A DNA stretch of 64,000 nucleotides. Source: Cytophaga sp. FL35 (lineage in GTDB: Bacteria; Bacteroidota; Bacteroidia; Flavobacteriales; Flavobacteriaceae). Location of the stretch: positions 62,001 through 126,000 of the forward strand of contig NZ_JACSOH010000009.1 in the NCBI RefSeq assembly GCF_014349235.1. Direction: 5' to 3'. Every line of letters begins with the position of its first letter. Position 1 is the first letter of the stretch. Shown here piece by piece: positions 48,379-59,732 of the stretch. The notes under the pieces were generated by a model, which had not been told where the DNA came from, did no database searches, and saw only the letters and a program-made list of their open reading frames with translations. Made by a program: the position numbers and the translations under genes.

Positions 48379-49431
48379 TTATTTTTTTTCAATGGATACT
48401 TCAAACATTTTATCCCATTCTTTTCCGGTTACGAAAAATGTTTTTCTTTCAGGATGGTAAGCAATCCCGTTCAAAACGTTGTCCATTTCATTCCAGGTAT
48501 CGTGGTGCGTAACCTTATTACTGAGTCCGCCAAAGTTGATGACACCTTCTATGGCGCCACTCTTGGCATCAATGATCATAACACTGGGCTTTTGGTAAAC
48601 GTTGGCATAGATTTTACCATCAACATATTCCAATTCGTTGGCACTTTTATTGATGGATTTATTGGTGACGGTTTCCATGTATCCTTCTTCTACCAGCGTT
48701 TCGGAATTCAAGAACCAAATTTTTTCCGTACCATCACTTTTAAATAACTTCTTTCCGTCATTGGTAAGCCCCCATCCTTCTTTACTTTGTCCAAACTTAA
48801 ATGAATCCAGTCTTTCTAAGGTCTGTAGGTCATATACAAATCCAGTACCACTTCGCCATGTGAGCATATAGATTTTGTTGTTCAAAATAGTGATGCCTTC
48901 TCCAAAATAGGTAGCTTCCAAATCTACCGTTTGAATTCGTTCCCCAGTTTTCCAATCAACTTTTCTAAGGGAAGAACGGCCTTTTTTTCCGGTACTTTCA
49001 TAAAGAGTATCATTATGAAACTCCAATCCTTGCGTATATGCTTTTGGGTCGTGGGGATACTCATTAATAATCTTGTAGGTATAAATGGATGGAGCACTAG
49101 GCGCCAACAACTGAATGTTTTTAGAAACTTCAACACTACCGTCTTCATAGTTTACAGTGGCGTTTAACGTTTTATCACCCAAGGTTTGTGGATTCAATGT
49201 GACTTTTCCATCTTTAAGATCAAGCGTTTTACCATCAAGGGTATAGGTTACCTCCTTGATCTCCATATTCTTTTTATTCTTAATGGAGATCCCGACCGTT
49301 TGATTTTGCTGAAATTTCTTTCCACTGCCTTCTAGCTCAATTTCAAACATAGAGGCTGGTGATTTTTCACCTCCACAAGCCATAAACAGGAGTAAAAGAA
49401 AGCTTGACGAAAAAAATCGAAAAATGTTCAT
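48379..49431 (-). CDS. Glutaminyl-peptide cyclotransferase, lipoprotein
   Basis: Cyclises N-terminal glutamine of exported proteins to pyroglutamate. I start it at the ATG at 49429-49431 (350 residues), which puts a lipoprotein signal at the N-terminus with lipobox FMAC; the ATG 48 bases upstream adds an unlikely extension. After an N-terminal beta domain the beta-propeller begins near residue 115 (YPHDPKAYTQGLEFHNDTLY, the family signature) and continues through YFGEGITILNNKIYMLTWRS and TYRSG-like repeats. In Bacteroidota signal peptidase I often leaves Gln at the N-terminus, which fits a periplasmic cyclase. Confidence 0.9.
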   Translation of the reverse strand: MNIFRFFSSSFLLLLFMACGGEKSPASMFEIELEGSGKKFQQNQTVGISIKNKKNMEIKEVTYTLDGKTLDLKDGKVTLNPQTLGDKTLNATVNYEDGSVEVSKNIQLLAPSAPSIYTYKIINEYPHDPKAYTQGLEFHNDTLYESTGKKGRSSLRKVDWKTGERIQTVDLEATYFGEGITILNNKIYMLTWRSGTGFVYDLQTLERLDSFKFGQSKEGWGLTNDGKKLFKSDGTEKIWFLNSETLVEEGYMETVTNKSINKSANELEYVDGKIYANVYQKPSVMIIDAKSGAIEGVINFGGLSNKVTHHDTWNEMDNVLNGIAYHPERKTFFVTGKEWDKMFEVSIEKK

Positions 49432-49528
49432 CCGTTGTATTTTATTGGCTCTTAATGAGCTATGATAATTTTCGGGCAAAGATAAATACTTTGGACAGAT
49501 ATATGAATTTAAATTATGTGGTAAAGAA

Positions 49529-49558
49529 TTGTGAAAGCTACAAAAGGTTGTATATTTG
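49529..49558 (+). promoter_or_regulatory. Promoter of the SRP RNA gene
   Basis: TTG at 49529-49531, a 19-base spacer and TATATTTG at 49551-49558 match the Bacteroidota -33/-7 promoter in sequence and distance. The predicted transcript starts about 4-7 bases downstream, exactly where the SRP RNA begins. Confidence 0.7.
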
Positions 49559-49561
49559 CAG

Positions 49562-49664
49562 TCGGCAAGTCCTACACGACCAGCTCCTGTAGAATCCCCC
49601 AGGGTGGGAACGCAGCAAGGGTATACGGTCGTAGCGGTGCGATGTAGGTAGCTTGCCTTTTTTT
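49562..49664 (+). ncRNA. ffs: Signal recognition particle RNA, small bacterial type
   Basis: The RNA component of the signal recognition particle, which with Ffh targets nascent membrane proteins. The ends pair (GGCAAG at 49564-49569 with CTTGCC at 49652-49657), the next arm pairs (CCTACA with TGTAGG, CGACC with GGTCG). The apical domain has the conserved Ffh-binding sequence in CAGGGTGGGAACGCAGCAAG, the form of E. coli 4.5S GGAAxxxAGCA. A run of seven T at 49658-49664 ends it. About 100 bases long, as in other short-type SRP RNAs. Confidence 0.93.
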
Positions 49665-49774
49665 GTGCCTAAAATTTAGCTGAAGAGCATAGAAAAATCC
49701 TCTTTTTAAACTCTTTTGTCAAATTCTTTTTTTCGTTCCTTTCTCCCTTAATTTATTTGTTAATTTGCAGCCTT

Positions 49775-50584
49775 ATGGAGAAAAAAGTGGTGCTTATAAC
49801 CGGGGGTTCTTCGGGAATTGGCAAATCTATCGGTTTATATTTAAAATCAAAGGGGTTCAAGGTATATGGTACCACACGTAACCTAGAAAAGTATCCCGAT
49901 TTTGAGTTGTTCAATTTATTGGAAATGGACGTAACCAGATCGGAAACAATAGAGAAAGCGGTACAACAGGTGGTTTCCAAAGAAAATAGACTGGATATCC
50001 TAATTAATAATGCAGGCATTGGAATAACGGGACCTATTGAAGAAACACCACATGAGGAAATATTGAATGTTTTCAATACCAATTTTCACGGACCCTTGCA
50101 TGTGGCCAAAACTGTACTTCCCCAAATGCGAAATCAGGGTAGTGGCCTAATCATCAATGTAACTTCTATTGCAGGGTTTATGGGGTTGCCTTTTAGGGGA
50201 ATCTATTCAGCCACCAAAGGCGCGTTGGCAATAGCAACGGAAGCATTACGAATGGAAACCAAGAAATCCAACATAAAAGTATGTACGCTAGCTCCTGGAG
50301 ATTTTAGAACCAATATAGCTGCCGGTAGGTATCATGCGCCGGTTTTGGAAAATTCAGCGTATAAAAAACCGTATGGGGACACTTTAAAAATGATTGATGA
50401 AGACGTCGATAATGGCGGGGATCCAATTGCGGTGGCCAAGCAGGTTTTGAAAATTATTGAGGCGAAGAACCCAAAGGTGCATTATAAAGTAGGAGAACCA
50501 CTACAAAAATTCTCGACAGTACTTAAGGGTATTCTATCTGATAAACTGTACGAGAAACTGTTACTTAAGCATTATAAATTGTAA
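49775..50584 (+). CDS. Short-chain dehydrogenase/reductase
   Basis: A 269-residue classical SDR. It starts MEKKVVLITGGSSGIGKSIG, with the nucleotide motif TGGSSGIG at residues 9-16; I chose the ATG at 49775 because the six residues before it (from 49757) are not SDR-like. NNAG lies near 82-85, Ser in INVTSIAGFMG near 133 and the catalytic Y-x3-K in GIYSATKGALA near 147-157. The C-terminal part is long for the family (PKVHYKVGEPLQKFSTVLKG). Substrate unknown. It follows the SRP RNA gene. Confidence 0.87.
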   Translation: MEKKVVLITGGSSGIGKSIGLYLKSKGFKVYGTTRNLEKYPDFELFNLLEMDVTRSETIEKAVQQVVSKENRLDILINNAGIGITGPIEETPHEEILNVFNTNFHGPLHVAKTVLPQMRNQGSGLIINVTSIAGFMGLPFRGIYSATKGALAIATEALRMETKKSNIKVCTLAPGDFRTNIAAGRYHAPVLENSAYKKPYGDTLKMIDEDVDNGGDPIAVAKQVLKIIEAKNPKVHYKVGEPLQKFSTVLKGILSDKLYEKLLLKHYKL

Positions 50585-50649
50585 ATTCGTATCGGCCTTG
50601 AAAGGGTCGCAAATTATAGCTATAAATTTAAACCCATTAAAACAATACA

Positions 50650-51306
50650 ATGAAATTTTTTATAGACACGGCAAATTTAGACCAGATTCGTGAAGCTCAA
50701 GAACTAGGGGTATTGGATGGTGTTACCACCAATCCTTCCCTTATGGCCAAAGAAGGAATTACAGGTCGTAATAACATATTAAAGCACTATGTAGATATCT
50801 GCGAAATAGTTGATGGCGATGTTTCTGCAGAGGTAATTGCTACAGATTTTGAAAATATCATTAAAGAAGGGGAGGAGCTAGCAGAACTACACGAACAAAT
50901 TGTGGTTAAAGTCCCAATGATCAAGGATGGTGTTAAAGCATTAAAATATTTTTCTGACAAAGGAATCCGTACCAACTGTACCTTGGTTTTTTCTGCAGGA
51001 CAGGCATTATTGGCGGCTAAAGCGGGAGCGACTTATGTTTCTCCTTTCATTGGAAGATTGGATGATATTTCTACCGATGGTTTGAACCTTATTGCAGAAA
51101 TACGTCACATTTATGACAATTACGGGTATGAAACCCAAATTTTGGCAGCTTCTGTCCGTCATACCATGCATGTATTGGAGTGTGCCAAAATAGGTGCAGA
51201 TGTGATGACTGGAGGATTAGGGGCCATTACTGGATTGCTTAATCATCCTTTAACAGATATTGGTTTGGAAAAATTCTTGGCCGATTACAAGAAAGGCAAC
51301 GAATAA
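50650..51306 (+). CDS. fsa: Fructose-6-phosphate aldolase/transaldolase-like protein
   Basis: A 218-residue class I aldolase of the small transaldolase (TalC/FSA) group, which splits or forms fructose-6-phosphate or moves dihydroxyacetone units. The start is [20 protein letters not shown], the Schiff-base Lys87 is in [35 protein letters not shown] follows near 111-130 and SPFIGRLDD near 134. ASVRH near 170 completes the site. Sequence cannot separate aldolase from transaldolase activity. A terminator follows. Confidence 0.9.
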   Translation: MKFFIDTANLDQIREAQELGVLDGVTTNPSLMAKEGITGRNNILKHYVDICEIVDGDVSAEVIATDFENIIKEGEELAELHEQIVVKVPMIKDGVKALKYFSDKGIRTNCTLVFSAGQALLAAKAGATYVSPFIGRLDDISTDGLNLIAEIRHIYDNYGYETQILAASVRHTMHVLECAKIGADVMTGGLGAITGLLNHPLTDIGLEKFLADYKKGNE

Positions 51307-51326
51307 TATTATTCAGAAAGCGAAAT

Positions 51327-51359
51327 GAAAAAGGAGGGTTGGCAACAATCCTCTTTTTT
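51327..51359 (+). terminator. Terminator after the fructose-6-phosphate aldolase gene
   Basis: AAAAAGGAGGGTTG pairs with CAATCCTCTTTTTT across a short GCAA loop, with two G-U pairs, and ends in a T-run. It sits between two convergent genes. Confidence 0.7.
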
Positions 51360-51361
51360 AT

Positions 51362-52744
51362 TTACATAGGGCCGTAAACATTGGCAAAGGCATCCACAAT
51401 TACATCGTCATTAGTAATAATGCATTTGTTAAGCGGATATAAAATTAAAGCTTTGGTAAGTTCTTCAAAGTTGGTAGCCCTAAATTGTGTTTCAGGATTA
51501 AGTTTGGAACTTTCCAACAAGGCTTTCCAATGGCCTTCTTCAGTTTTAAAGTTGATGCCCACATATTTATAATGTGGTTTTTCCTTGGTAAGCTTGGCTA
51601 TTCTTTCTTTGATATTATCAAAATGACTTCTATCCACACCAGACCAAAAATAAAATACGGTTTTATTTTCCTTGGCAATGTCCGGGAGGGAAACAGCCTG
51701 CCCGTTATAGTCCAATACTTGAATACCTGGAATCTTTTTGTTTGGCTGAATATTTCTTATACCCTCATACAGGGTATTTATTTCCTCAATATGCCTATTG
51801 TTACTTGATAATTCGTGAAAGCCTTGAATGAATTCTTCGTTGTTTTTTTCACTATCGTGAACTTTTAAAAGATAATCAAAAGCAACATTTCTAAAAAGGT
51901 TGTCCTTTAATTCCTTTTCAACCACCAAACTATCAATAATACGTAATTTATGTTTATTAAAATGTAAGTGATTGCGAACCACTTTGCCTTCGGTATCACA
52001 ATCCATCAAACAGCTCATATAGCTAATATTGCCTATGTGGTTTTTTACAAAGTTGTAATAGGGCCTTAGGTAAACAAGATCTTTATCGTTAAAGGTTATT
52101 TCGTTTCTATAGTCATAAAAAGTTGAGGGCAAATCCTCCACTTTTTTTTCCTTGGTGCGTCTTTTGTGTCTAAAAGGGTAGCTTTCTTTATACGTGCTGT
52201 AAGTATAGAAAATACTTGCCTCGGCAATTTTCAATTCTTTTTCAGAAAGATCGGACTCCGTAGATAGTTCGGACAATAAAGCTAACTTTTCGTCCATTAG
52301 GGAGTCAATTTTATCTTTGAATTCCTCAGGTTCCAAAAGGTAATAATCTCGTACTTGGTCGGTTTCTTCTTCCCCTGCCAAAAAAAGCTCCAATAAAAAA
52401 TTATTGACCTCTTCCCCTTTTCCTGAGAAAATCAATGATTCATCAAAATCTACTGTATTTAAACGAATGACCAAACTATCTCCGCCTTCAAGATATACGT
52501 ATTGTACCTCTGGGTCATGGTTAAAGTGATAAAGGCCTTGTGGTAGGGTATCAAAGTTGAAACTAAACCTATTGTTCTTGTCCAGTCTAGCGCTATCTAT
52601 AACTGCGTCTCCCTTAAAAAGTACAATATGTTCACTTGTAGGATTTACAATTTCACCGGCAAAATAGACTTTATTGCTAGTTTTTTCTGTGCTTCCACAA
52701 GAAGCAAAAAGAATAAGAAAAAGATAGAGTAAATGTTTATTCAT
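51362..52744 (-). CDS. Thioredoxin-fold (TlpA-like) lipoprotein without CxxC
   Basis: A 460-residue lipoprotein. I start at ATG 52742-52744, giving signal MNKHLLYLFLILFASC with lipid Cys at 16; the ATG nine codons earlier is less likely. Residues 20-100 resemble the DUF4369-like domain of TlpA proteins (FAGEIVNPTSEHIVLFKGDA, VQYVYLEGGDSLVIRLN). The C-terminal part, about 330-460, has the TlpA thioredoxin layout (KIPGIQVLDYNGQAVSLPDI then TVFYFWSG), but the usual CxxC after 'FW' is replaced by VDRSHFD. It is unlikely to act as a thiol-disulfide oxidoreductase. It may instead bind a partner. Confidence 0.75.
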   Translation of the reverse strand: MNKHLLYLFLILFASCGSTEKTSNKVYFAGEIVNPTSEHIVLFKGDAVIDSARLDKNNRFSFNFDTLPQGLYHFNHDPEVQYVYLEGGDSLVIRLNTVDFDESLIFSGKGEEVNNFLLELFLAGEEETDQVRDYYLLEPEEFKDKIDSLMDEKLALLSELSTESDLSEKELKIAEASIFYTYSTYKESYPFRHKRRTKEKKVEDLPSTFYDYRNEITFNDKDLVYLRPYYNFVKNHIGNISYMSCLMDCDTEGKVVRNHLHFNKHKLRIIDSLVVEKELKDNLFRNVAFDYLLKVHDSEKNNEEFIQGFHELSSNNRHIEEINTLYEGIRNIQPNKKIPGIQVLDYNGQAVSLPDIAKENKTVFYFWSGVDRSHFDNIKERIAKLTKEKPHYKYVGINFKTEEGHWKALLESSKLNPETQFRATNFEELTKALILYPLNKCIITNDDVIVDAFANVYGPM

Positions 52745-52845
52745 ATAGATCACCTCCAATACCTTAAACAAAATTAATGAACCCCTTTAGCTACGCTGTT
52801 AATGGGGAGTTAAAAATTAAGGTGATACGTTAATTATGAGGATGA

Positions 52846-54552
<1,707 letters not shown>

Positions 54553-54578
54553 CGCCATCAGTCCCAAACTCTTAATAT

Positions 54579-55712
54579 ATGAAAACCTACCGTTTGTACC
54601 ATATCTTATGGGTACTGTTATTTGTTGCCTGCTCCAAATCCGAAGATACTAGCGAAAATTCAACGGAATTACAACATTCAGGTAAGTCTAGCTATACCAT
54701 GTTATTGGATACGGGGGAGGCCATTTCCTCTATTGATTTGGAGGCAAATGGGGAGTTACTTTATGTGCATGCAGAATCTTTAAAAGTTTCCACAACGTCA
54801 AAGCCGGAAATTGAATTTTTTGGAGACAACAAGTGGAGTACCTATACTGCAAGTGGTGATTGTAAAGGAGAATTACAAATTTTTGATTTTCAAGGTAATA
54901 CCCCTGTTCAACTAAATCCTTTAAAGGACTTAAACGATTGTAAAATCAGCGTTCATGCCATGTTGCACACAAATTCAAAGGTATATCTAGGATACGAGTA
55001 TAGAGAGACGCCCAAAAAGACATATTATTTCATAAGGTCCATCGGTTATAATAATAATTCATCAGAATATCTGGATATTCCTTTGGACAAAAAGCCAGTG
55101 GGTTTGGCTTTGGCGAACCAACGGTTATTTGTTCTAACTTTGGATTTAGAGCAAACTAGTAAAAATGCTTTGACTATTTTAGATAGTACCACTGATTTGC
55201 CTGTTCATTCTACCGAATTAGATAGCAATGCAAGAAAAATTTTTAAGGGGCCACAGGACCAGATTATCGTAAGTTATGACGATCATCATACGGCCATCAA
55301 TTCTCAAACCCTGGCAGAAAGTTTAACAAAATATGGAACTGGAACAGAACCAAATTTTAATTCTGCCACTTCAATGAATTTTGATACTTCCGGTAAGATG
55401 TATTATGATATGCCTGGAGGGCCGCATAGTAGTTATCCAACCATCTCTGCCGTTTACGATTTTGATAAAAATAGCGCAGTCTTATATGCTTACGAAAATT
55501 TTATGACCGAAGAAGAGAGACAGTTTGAATATCAAATTGAAAACACCACAGTGGTTTCGTATGATTCCACCAATGATTTAATACTTATCGGTTATAAAAA
55601 GTCCATACAAGGCCATAAGGGTGGTTTAATTCGTATAAAACCGGCTCCTCAACCAAAATTTGTGGATAATACCGATACAGATGGTATTCCCTATGCCATT
55701 TTTGTCAATTAA
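54579..55712 (+). CDS. Lipoprotein of unknown function
   Basis: A 377-residue lipoprotein: MKTYRLYHILWVLLFVACSKSED gives the lipid Cys near residue 19 (lipobox FVAC). The mature protein is beta-rich with repeated strand-turn units (AISSIDLEANGELLYVHAES, KPVGLALANQRLFVLTLDLE, KSIQGHKGGLIRIKPA) that could make a beta-propeller. I recognise no family. It is 26 bases after the ABC-F stop and may be co-transcribed, and its stop is close to the convergent gene at 55727. Confidence 0.65.
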   Translation: MKTYRLYHILWVLLFVACSKSEDTSENSTELQHSGKSSYTMLLDTGEAISSIDLEANGELLYVHAESLKVSTTSKPEIEFFGDNKWSTYTASGDCKGELQIFDFQGNTPVQLNPLKDLNDCKISVHAMLHTNSKVYLGYEYRETPKKTYYFIRSIGYNNNSSEYLDIPLDKKPVGLALANQRLFVLTLDLEQTSKNALTILDSTTDLPVHSTELDSNARKIFKGPQDQIIVSYDDHHTAINSQTLAESLTKYGTGTEPNFNSATSMNFDTSGKMYYDMPGGPHSSYPTISAVYDFDKNSAVLYAYENFMTEEERQFEYQIENTTVVSYDSTNDLILIGYKKSIQGHKGGLIRIKPAPQPKFVDNTDTDGIPYAIFVN

Positions 55713-55726
55713 AAGCAACCTCTTTT

Positions 55727-56443
55727 TTAGGCATTAAAGTATTTACTGTTCCAGATGGCAGGATTAAAATTCTTACCTAAGGCGAAGCCATAAAATATGA
55801 CAACGGAGGCTAAGCATTTGAACATAAAAAAGAAAATGATCCAAAACTGTGCATTGGTATTGGTTTTTGAAAATAGCCCGTCGGGAACCAATAGCGTCAT
55901 TAAGTAACTAATTAGAACCACTAAAACGCTAAGATTAACAATGCTTTTAAAAGGCCACATGAGTATCCTTCTAAGAGGGTGCAGGTCATTGCCCCATTTA
56001 TGCACCAAATAATAATAACCATTGCCTATAGGTGCAAATAGTAAAGGGTCATCTTTGTCCTCCAATTTAAATAGTTTGGAGGGAGCTAGAATTTTAAGGC
56101 CATTTAAAGTTGTATTGTGTTTATATTCCAATTCCCTTATTTGAGAAATAGCCTCCTCAGGAATTTCCCCTTTAAAATATTTAGAGTCCAAGAACCGTAA
56201 TCTGTAATTTATACAGATATCCTTAATATGGGCTAAGTGGTAAATCCTTTTGCTTTCAAGGAGGTCGATATCAAAGCTATTGGAATTCGATTTTTGATGG
56301 GTAGATAGACGATTGTGTATCAGTTGTCTATCCTCTTGATTCTTGTTTAGAATCTCTTGTACTTGGGCCAAAATTTCAAAGGAAGATGTTTCCTTATTTC
56401 TTTTTTTGCTCAGTACCTCTTGAATATTCGTTCTACTCAGCAT
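55727..56443 (-). CDS. Unrecognised membrane protein
   Basis: A 238-residue protein with an N-terminal soluble, helical, charged half (FEILAQVQEILNKNQEDRQL; SKRIYHLAHIKDICINYRLR) and two membrane helices near 170-188 (SIVNLSVLVVLISYLMTLLV) and 200-222 (FWIIFFFMFKCLASVVIFYG). The centre has LLFAPIGNGYYYLVHKWGND near 130-149, the most distinctive segment. I have seen such 'GNGYYYLVHKWG' proteins in Bacteroidota as hypotheticals, but know no function. Convergent with the lipoprotein gene. Confidence 0.65.
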   Translation of the reverse strand: MLSRTNIQEVLSKKRNKETSSFEILAQVQEILNKNQEDRQLIHNRLSTHQKSNSNSFDIDLLESKRIYHLAHIKDICINYRLRFLDSKYFKGEIPEEAISQIRELEYKHNTTLNGLKILAPSKLFKLEDKDDPLLFAPIGNGYYYLVHKWGNDLHPLRRILMWPFKSIVNLSVLVVLISYLMTLLVPDGLFSKTNTNAQFWIIFFFMFKCLASVVIFYGFALGKNFNPAIWNSKYFNA

Positions 56444-56644
56444 TTCTTTCTTTTTATAGCAATCCTAACAAAGTTAAGAATTAAGATTGGCTATTAAAAT
56501 GAGAAATACGATGCAAATTAGTTAAGTAAATGTTAAATAATGTGTCTTTGGTCGATAATTTTTGTAAAAAATTAAACAATAGTTGTTATTTGTCGATGAA
56601 GTTTACCGTTCATCGGATCCTAACTTAAATTTCGCCCCCAAATT

Positions 56645-57190
56645 ATGAAGTTAACTGTCAAGTCCATCATTGTTGTTCTTTTGTTTGCTGGCGCAAGCGT
56701 ATCTGCACAATCCAAAATACAGGAGAATCAAAAAAAATCCATTGTAAAGACAACGGCAAGTTCCGATCATCATAAGACCTTATTGGCGGCAATGAGAGCT
56801 ACTGATTTAGAGCAATTATTGGACAAATCTGGGCCTTTTACCGTTTTCGCGCCTTCTGATTCGGCCTTTGAAAATATATCGGGTAAATCAATAGATTATC
56901 TTTTAGACCCACAAAATAGAAAAGAACTTAAGGAATTGGTCACTTACCACATAGTTGCCGGTAAATTATCCGCATCAAAAATTTTAAAGGCAATGTGCCA
57001 GGGTCGTGGCAAAGCTACTTTTACTACCGTTCATGGAGACGAGATCGTTGCTACCATGAACGGAATTGACATTGTCCTTACAGATAGCCATGGAAATAAG
57101 GCGACCATAGTGGTTGCCGATTCCAATCAACTAAATGGAGTTATTCACGAAATAGATAGCGTTATTCAACCCGCTTACGTTAGATCTTAA
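56645..57190 (+). CDS. Fasciclin-domain secreted protein
   Basis: A 181-residue exported protein with one FAS1 domain, a fold used in adhesion. The signal peptide ends near SVSAQ (residue 22). FAS1 boxes are clear: HKTLLAAMRATDLEQLLDKS then GPFTVFAPSDSAFENI (H1) near 63-78, and DSNQLNGVIHEIDSVIQP (H2) near 158-175. Many flavobacterial proteins of this size are secreted or periplasmic adhesins. Its stop codon overlaps that of pheT by 4 bases on the opposite strand. Confidence 0.88.
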   Translation: MKLTVKSIIVVLLFAGASVSAQSKIQENQKKSIVKTTASSDHHKTLLAAMRATDLEQLLDKSGPFTVFAPSDSAFENISGKSIDYLLDPQNRKELKELVTYHIVAGKLSASKILKAMCQGRGKATFTTVHGDEIVATMNGIDIVLTDSHGNKATIVVADSNQLNGVIHEIDSVIQPAYVRS

Positions 57191-59613
57191 CGCAACTCTG
57201 CTCCTAATTCTTCTTCGTAACGTCTTTGCAGCTTGGCCATAATTTTGTCAATCTGCTTATCCGTTAATGTTTTTTGTTCGTCTTGTAGGGTAAAGCTAAC
57301 TGCATATGATTTTTTGCCTTCCGGAAGCTTTTCTCCTGTATAGACATCAAATAGATTGATGGTCTTTAGAAGCTTTTTTTCTGTTTGAAATCCTATCTGG
57401 TGTATTTCATTAAAGGTAACAGAATCATTTAAAAGAAGGGCAAAGTCCCTTCTAACTTCAGGATTTTTTGGTATTTCCTTGTACTGAATATTGTTTTTAC
57501 TGGTTAAGGAAATAATGTGGTCCCAGTTAAAGTCTGCATATAGAACGTCTTGTTTAATATCCAGTTTCTTGAGAATGCTTTTTTTGACAAGTCCTATGCA
57601 CACCAATTCCTTTTTGCTTGCTCTTAACGTGATTCCCTCAGAAAAAATAGTATTCTCTAAAGGAGTCGGTTGAGGGTCGGTTATACCTAAACGTTCCAGC
57701 AAATTGGTCACAACGGATTTAAGATAGAAAAAGTCAGATGGTTTTTCATGAACTGACCAACTTTCTTGATTTCTATTTCCGGTAACAAATAGGCTTAAGT
57801 GCTTGTTTTCTATTTTTTTGTCATTCTGCTGATGATATGTTTTACCAAACTCGAATAACTTAAGATTGGGTTTTCTTCTGTTCAGATTATAAGAAATAGC
57901 TTCGAGTCCACTAAATAACATGGATTGCCGCATTACGGATAGATCGTTGCTAAGCGGGTTAAGCATTTTTACAGGCTCATGAACAATTGTGGAGTCCAAT
58001 AACTCCGTGTATGCCGCAGAAGTTAAGCTATTGGCCATAATCTCATAAAAACCTATAGAAGCCAATTGATCGCCTAGTTTTTGCTGCAGTTTATAATCAT
58101 CAAACTTGGATACGGGAGCAACCGAAGCGTTCAATTTAGTCTTAAAGTCAATATTATTATAGCCGTACACCCGTAAAATCTCTTCAATTACATCTACTTC
58201 CCTATACACATCAACGCGATAGCAGGGAATGGACAGACCTAACCCAGTTTCCGTTACATTCTTAACTTTAATGTCCAAAGATGCCAAGATGGATTTTATG
58301 GTATCTTGAGGTATTTCTTGTCCAATAAGACTATACGTCTTTTCAAAGGTTAGAAATACTTGTTGTTCTTCAATCTTTTTTGGATAGAAGTCCTCAATAT
58401 CCGAGGTGATATCGCCACCGGCGATCTCTTTAATCAATAGGGCCGCACGTTTAAGGGCATATTCAACATTTTCAATATCTATCCCACGTTCAAATCGAAA
58501 CGAGGCGTCCGTATTCAAACCATGTCTTTTGGCCGTTTTTCTAATACTTACCGGATCAAAATAGGCACTTTCCAAGAAAATGGAGGTTGTTGATTCCGTA
58601 ACCCCTGTGTTTATACCACCAAAAATGCCGGCCAGACACATAGGTTTTTCGGTATCACAAATCATTAGATCATCTTCATGTAGACTGTGTTCCTCGCCAT
58701 CCAAGGTCATGAATTTGGTGCCAGCGGGCAACGTTTTTACAAGTACCTTTCTACCATGAATACGGTCTGCATCAAATGCATGCAATGGTTGGCCCAGTTC
58801 ATGTAACACGTAATTGGTGGCATCAACTACATTATTAATAGGTTTTAGTCCAATGGCTTTTAACCTATTCTTTAGCCAATTCGGTGAAGGTTGTACTACC
58901 AAATTACTAATGGTAACCCCACAATATCTTGGAGCCAATTTACTGTTCTCCACTTCAACCAGCATTTTCAAAGAACGATTGTCTACGTTAAAATTGCTTA
59001 CAGAAGGTGTTATTAGCTCCTTATTGATTTCTTTTTGTCTTAAACCAGCCTTTAAATCCCTAGCTACACCGTAATGACTCATGGCATCTGCCCGGTTAGG
59101 TGTAAGGCCAATTTCAAAAACCTCATCTAGCTCTACGGAGAAAATTTCCGAAGCTGGCGTTCCCACGGGAATTTTGTTGTCAAGAACCATAATTCCGTCA
59201 TGACTAGAGCCAAGTCCCAATTCATCCTCGGCACATATCATACCTTCACTAACTTCACCTCGTATTTTTCCCTTTTTTATTTTCCATGCTTCACCTTCGG
59301 GCGTATATAGAGTAGTGCCAATGGTAGCAACAGGTACTTTTTGTCCTTTATCAACATTGGGCGCCCCGCAAACAATTTGTAATGGTGCTCCTGCACCTAC
59401 GTTTACGGTAGTTAGTTTAAGTTTATCTGCATTGGGATGCTTAATACAGCTGAGTACTTCTCCAACGACTATTCCGTTAAGACCGCCTTTTACGGATTCA
59501 AAGGAGGTAACTCCTTCAACTTCAAGCCCTAAATCTGTTAAAAGTTCTGCTGTTTTTTCGGCTTCCCAGTCCAGTTTTAAGAACTGCTTCAACCAGTTGT
59601 ATGATATTTGCAT
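57187..59613 (-). CDS. pheT: Phenylalanyl-tRNA synthetase beta subunit
   Basis: PheT with PheS charges tRNA-Phe. The 808-residue protein has the EMAP-like tRNA-binding domain (VVGEVLSCIKHPNADKLKLT near 47-66, VCGAPNVDKGQKVPVA near 80-95), the B3/B4 editing region, B5, the class II-like core and the C-terminal FDX-ACB anticodon domain (RDFALLLNDSVTFNEIHQIG; LFDVYTGEKLPEGKKSYAVS). Full length. pheS is not next to it in this window. The terminal codon overlaps the convergent fasciclin gene. Confidence 0.97.
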   Translation of the reverse strand: MQISYNWLKQFLKLDWEAEKTAELLTDLGLEVEGVTSFESVKGGLNGIVVGEVLSCIKHPNADKLKLTTVNVGAGAPLQIVCGAPNVDKGQKVPVATIGTTLYTPEGEAWKIKKGKIRGEVSEGMICAEDELGLGSSHDGIMVLDNKIPVGTPASEIFSVELDEVFEIGLTPNRADAMSHYGVARDLKAGLRQKEINKELITPSVSNFNVDNRSLKMLVEVENSKLAPRYCGVTISNLVVQPSPNWLKNRLKAIGLKPINNVVDATNYVLHELGQPLHAFDADRIHGRKVLVKTLPAGTKFMTLDGEEHSLHEDDLMICDTEKPMCLAGIFGGINTGVTESTTSIFLESAYFDPVSIRKTAKRHGLNTDASFRFERGIDIENVEYALKRAALLIKEIAGGDITSDIEDFYPKKIEEQQVFLTFEKTYSLIGQEIPQDTIKSILASLDIKVKNVTETGLGLSIPCYRVDVYREVDVIEEILRVYGYNNIDFKTKLNASVAPVSKFDDYKLQQKLGDQLASIGFYEIMANSLTSAAYTELLDSTIVHEPVKMLNPLSNDLSVMRQSMLFSGLEAISYNLNRRKPNLKLFEFGKTYHQQNDKKIENKHLSLFVTGNRNQESWSVHEKPSDFFYLKSVVTNLLERLGITDPQPTPLENTIFSEGITLRASKKELVCIGLVKKSILKKLDIKQDVLYADFNWDHIISLTSKNNIQYKEIPKNPEVRRDFALLLNDSVTFNEIHQIGFQTEKKLLKTINLFDVYTGEKLPEGKKSYAVSFTLQDEQKTLTDKQIDKIMAKLQRRYEEELGAELR

Positions 59614-59732
59614 TGGTCAATTTTATTGGGCGCTAAGATAAAACAATGCTATAAGACATTCAATAAGCAGTCTTATTCATTTCTTTAATTTTTTACTTAG
59701 TAGTTTTGCAAACTCTAATGTCAGAATAATTT

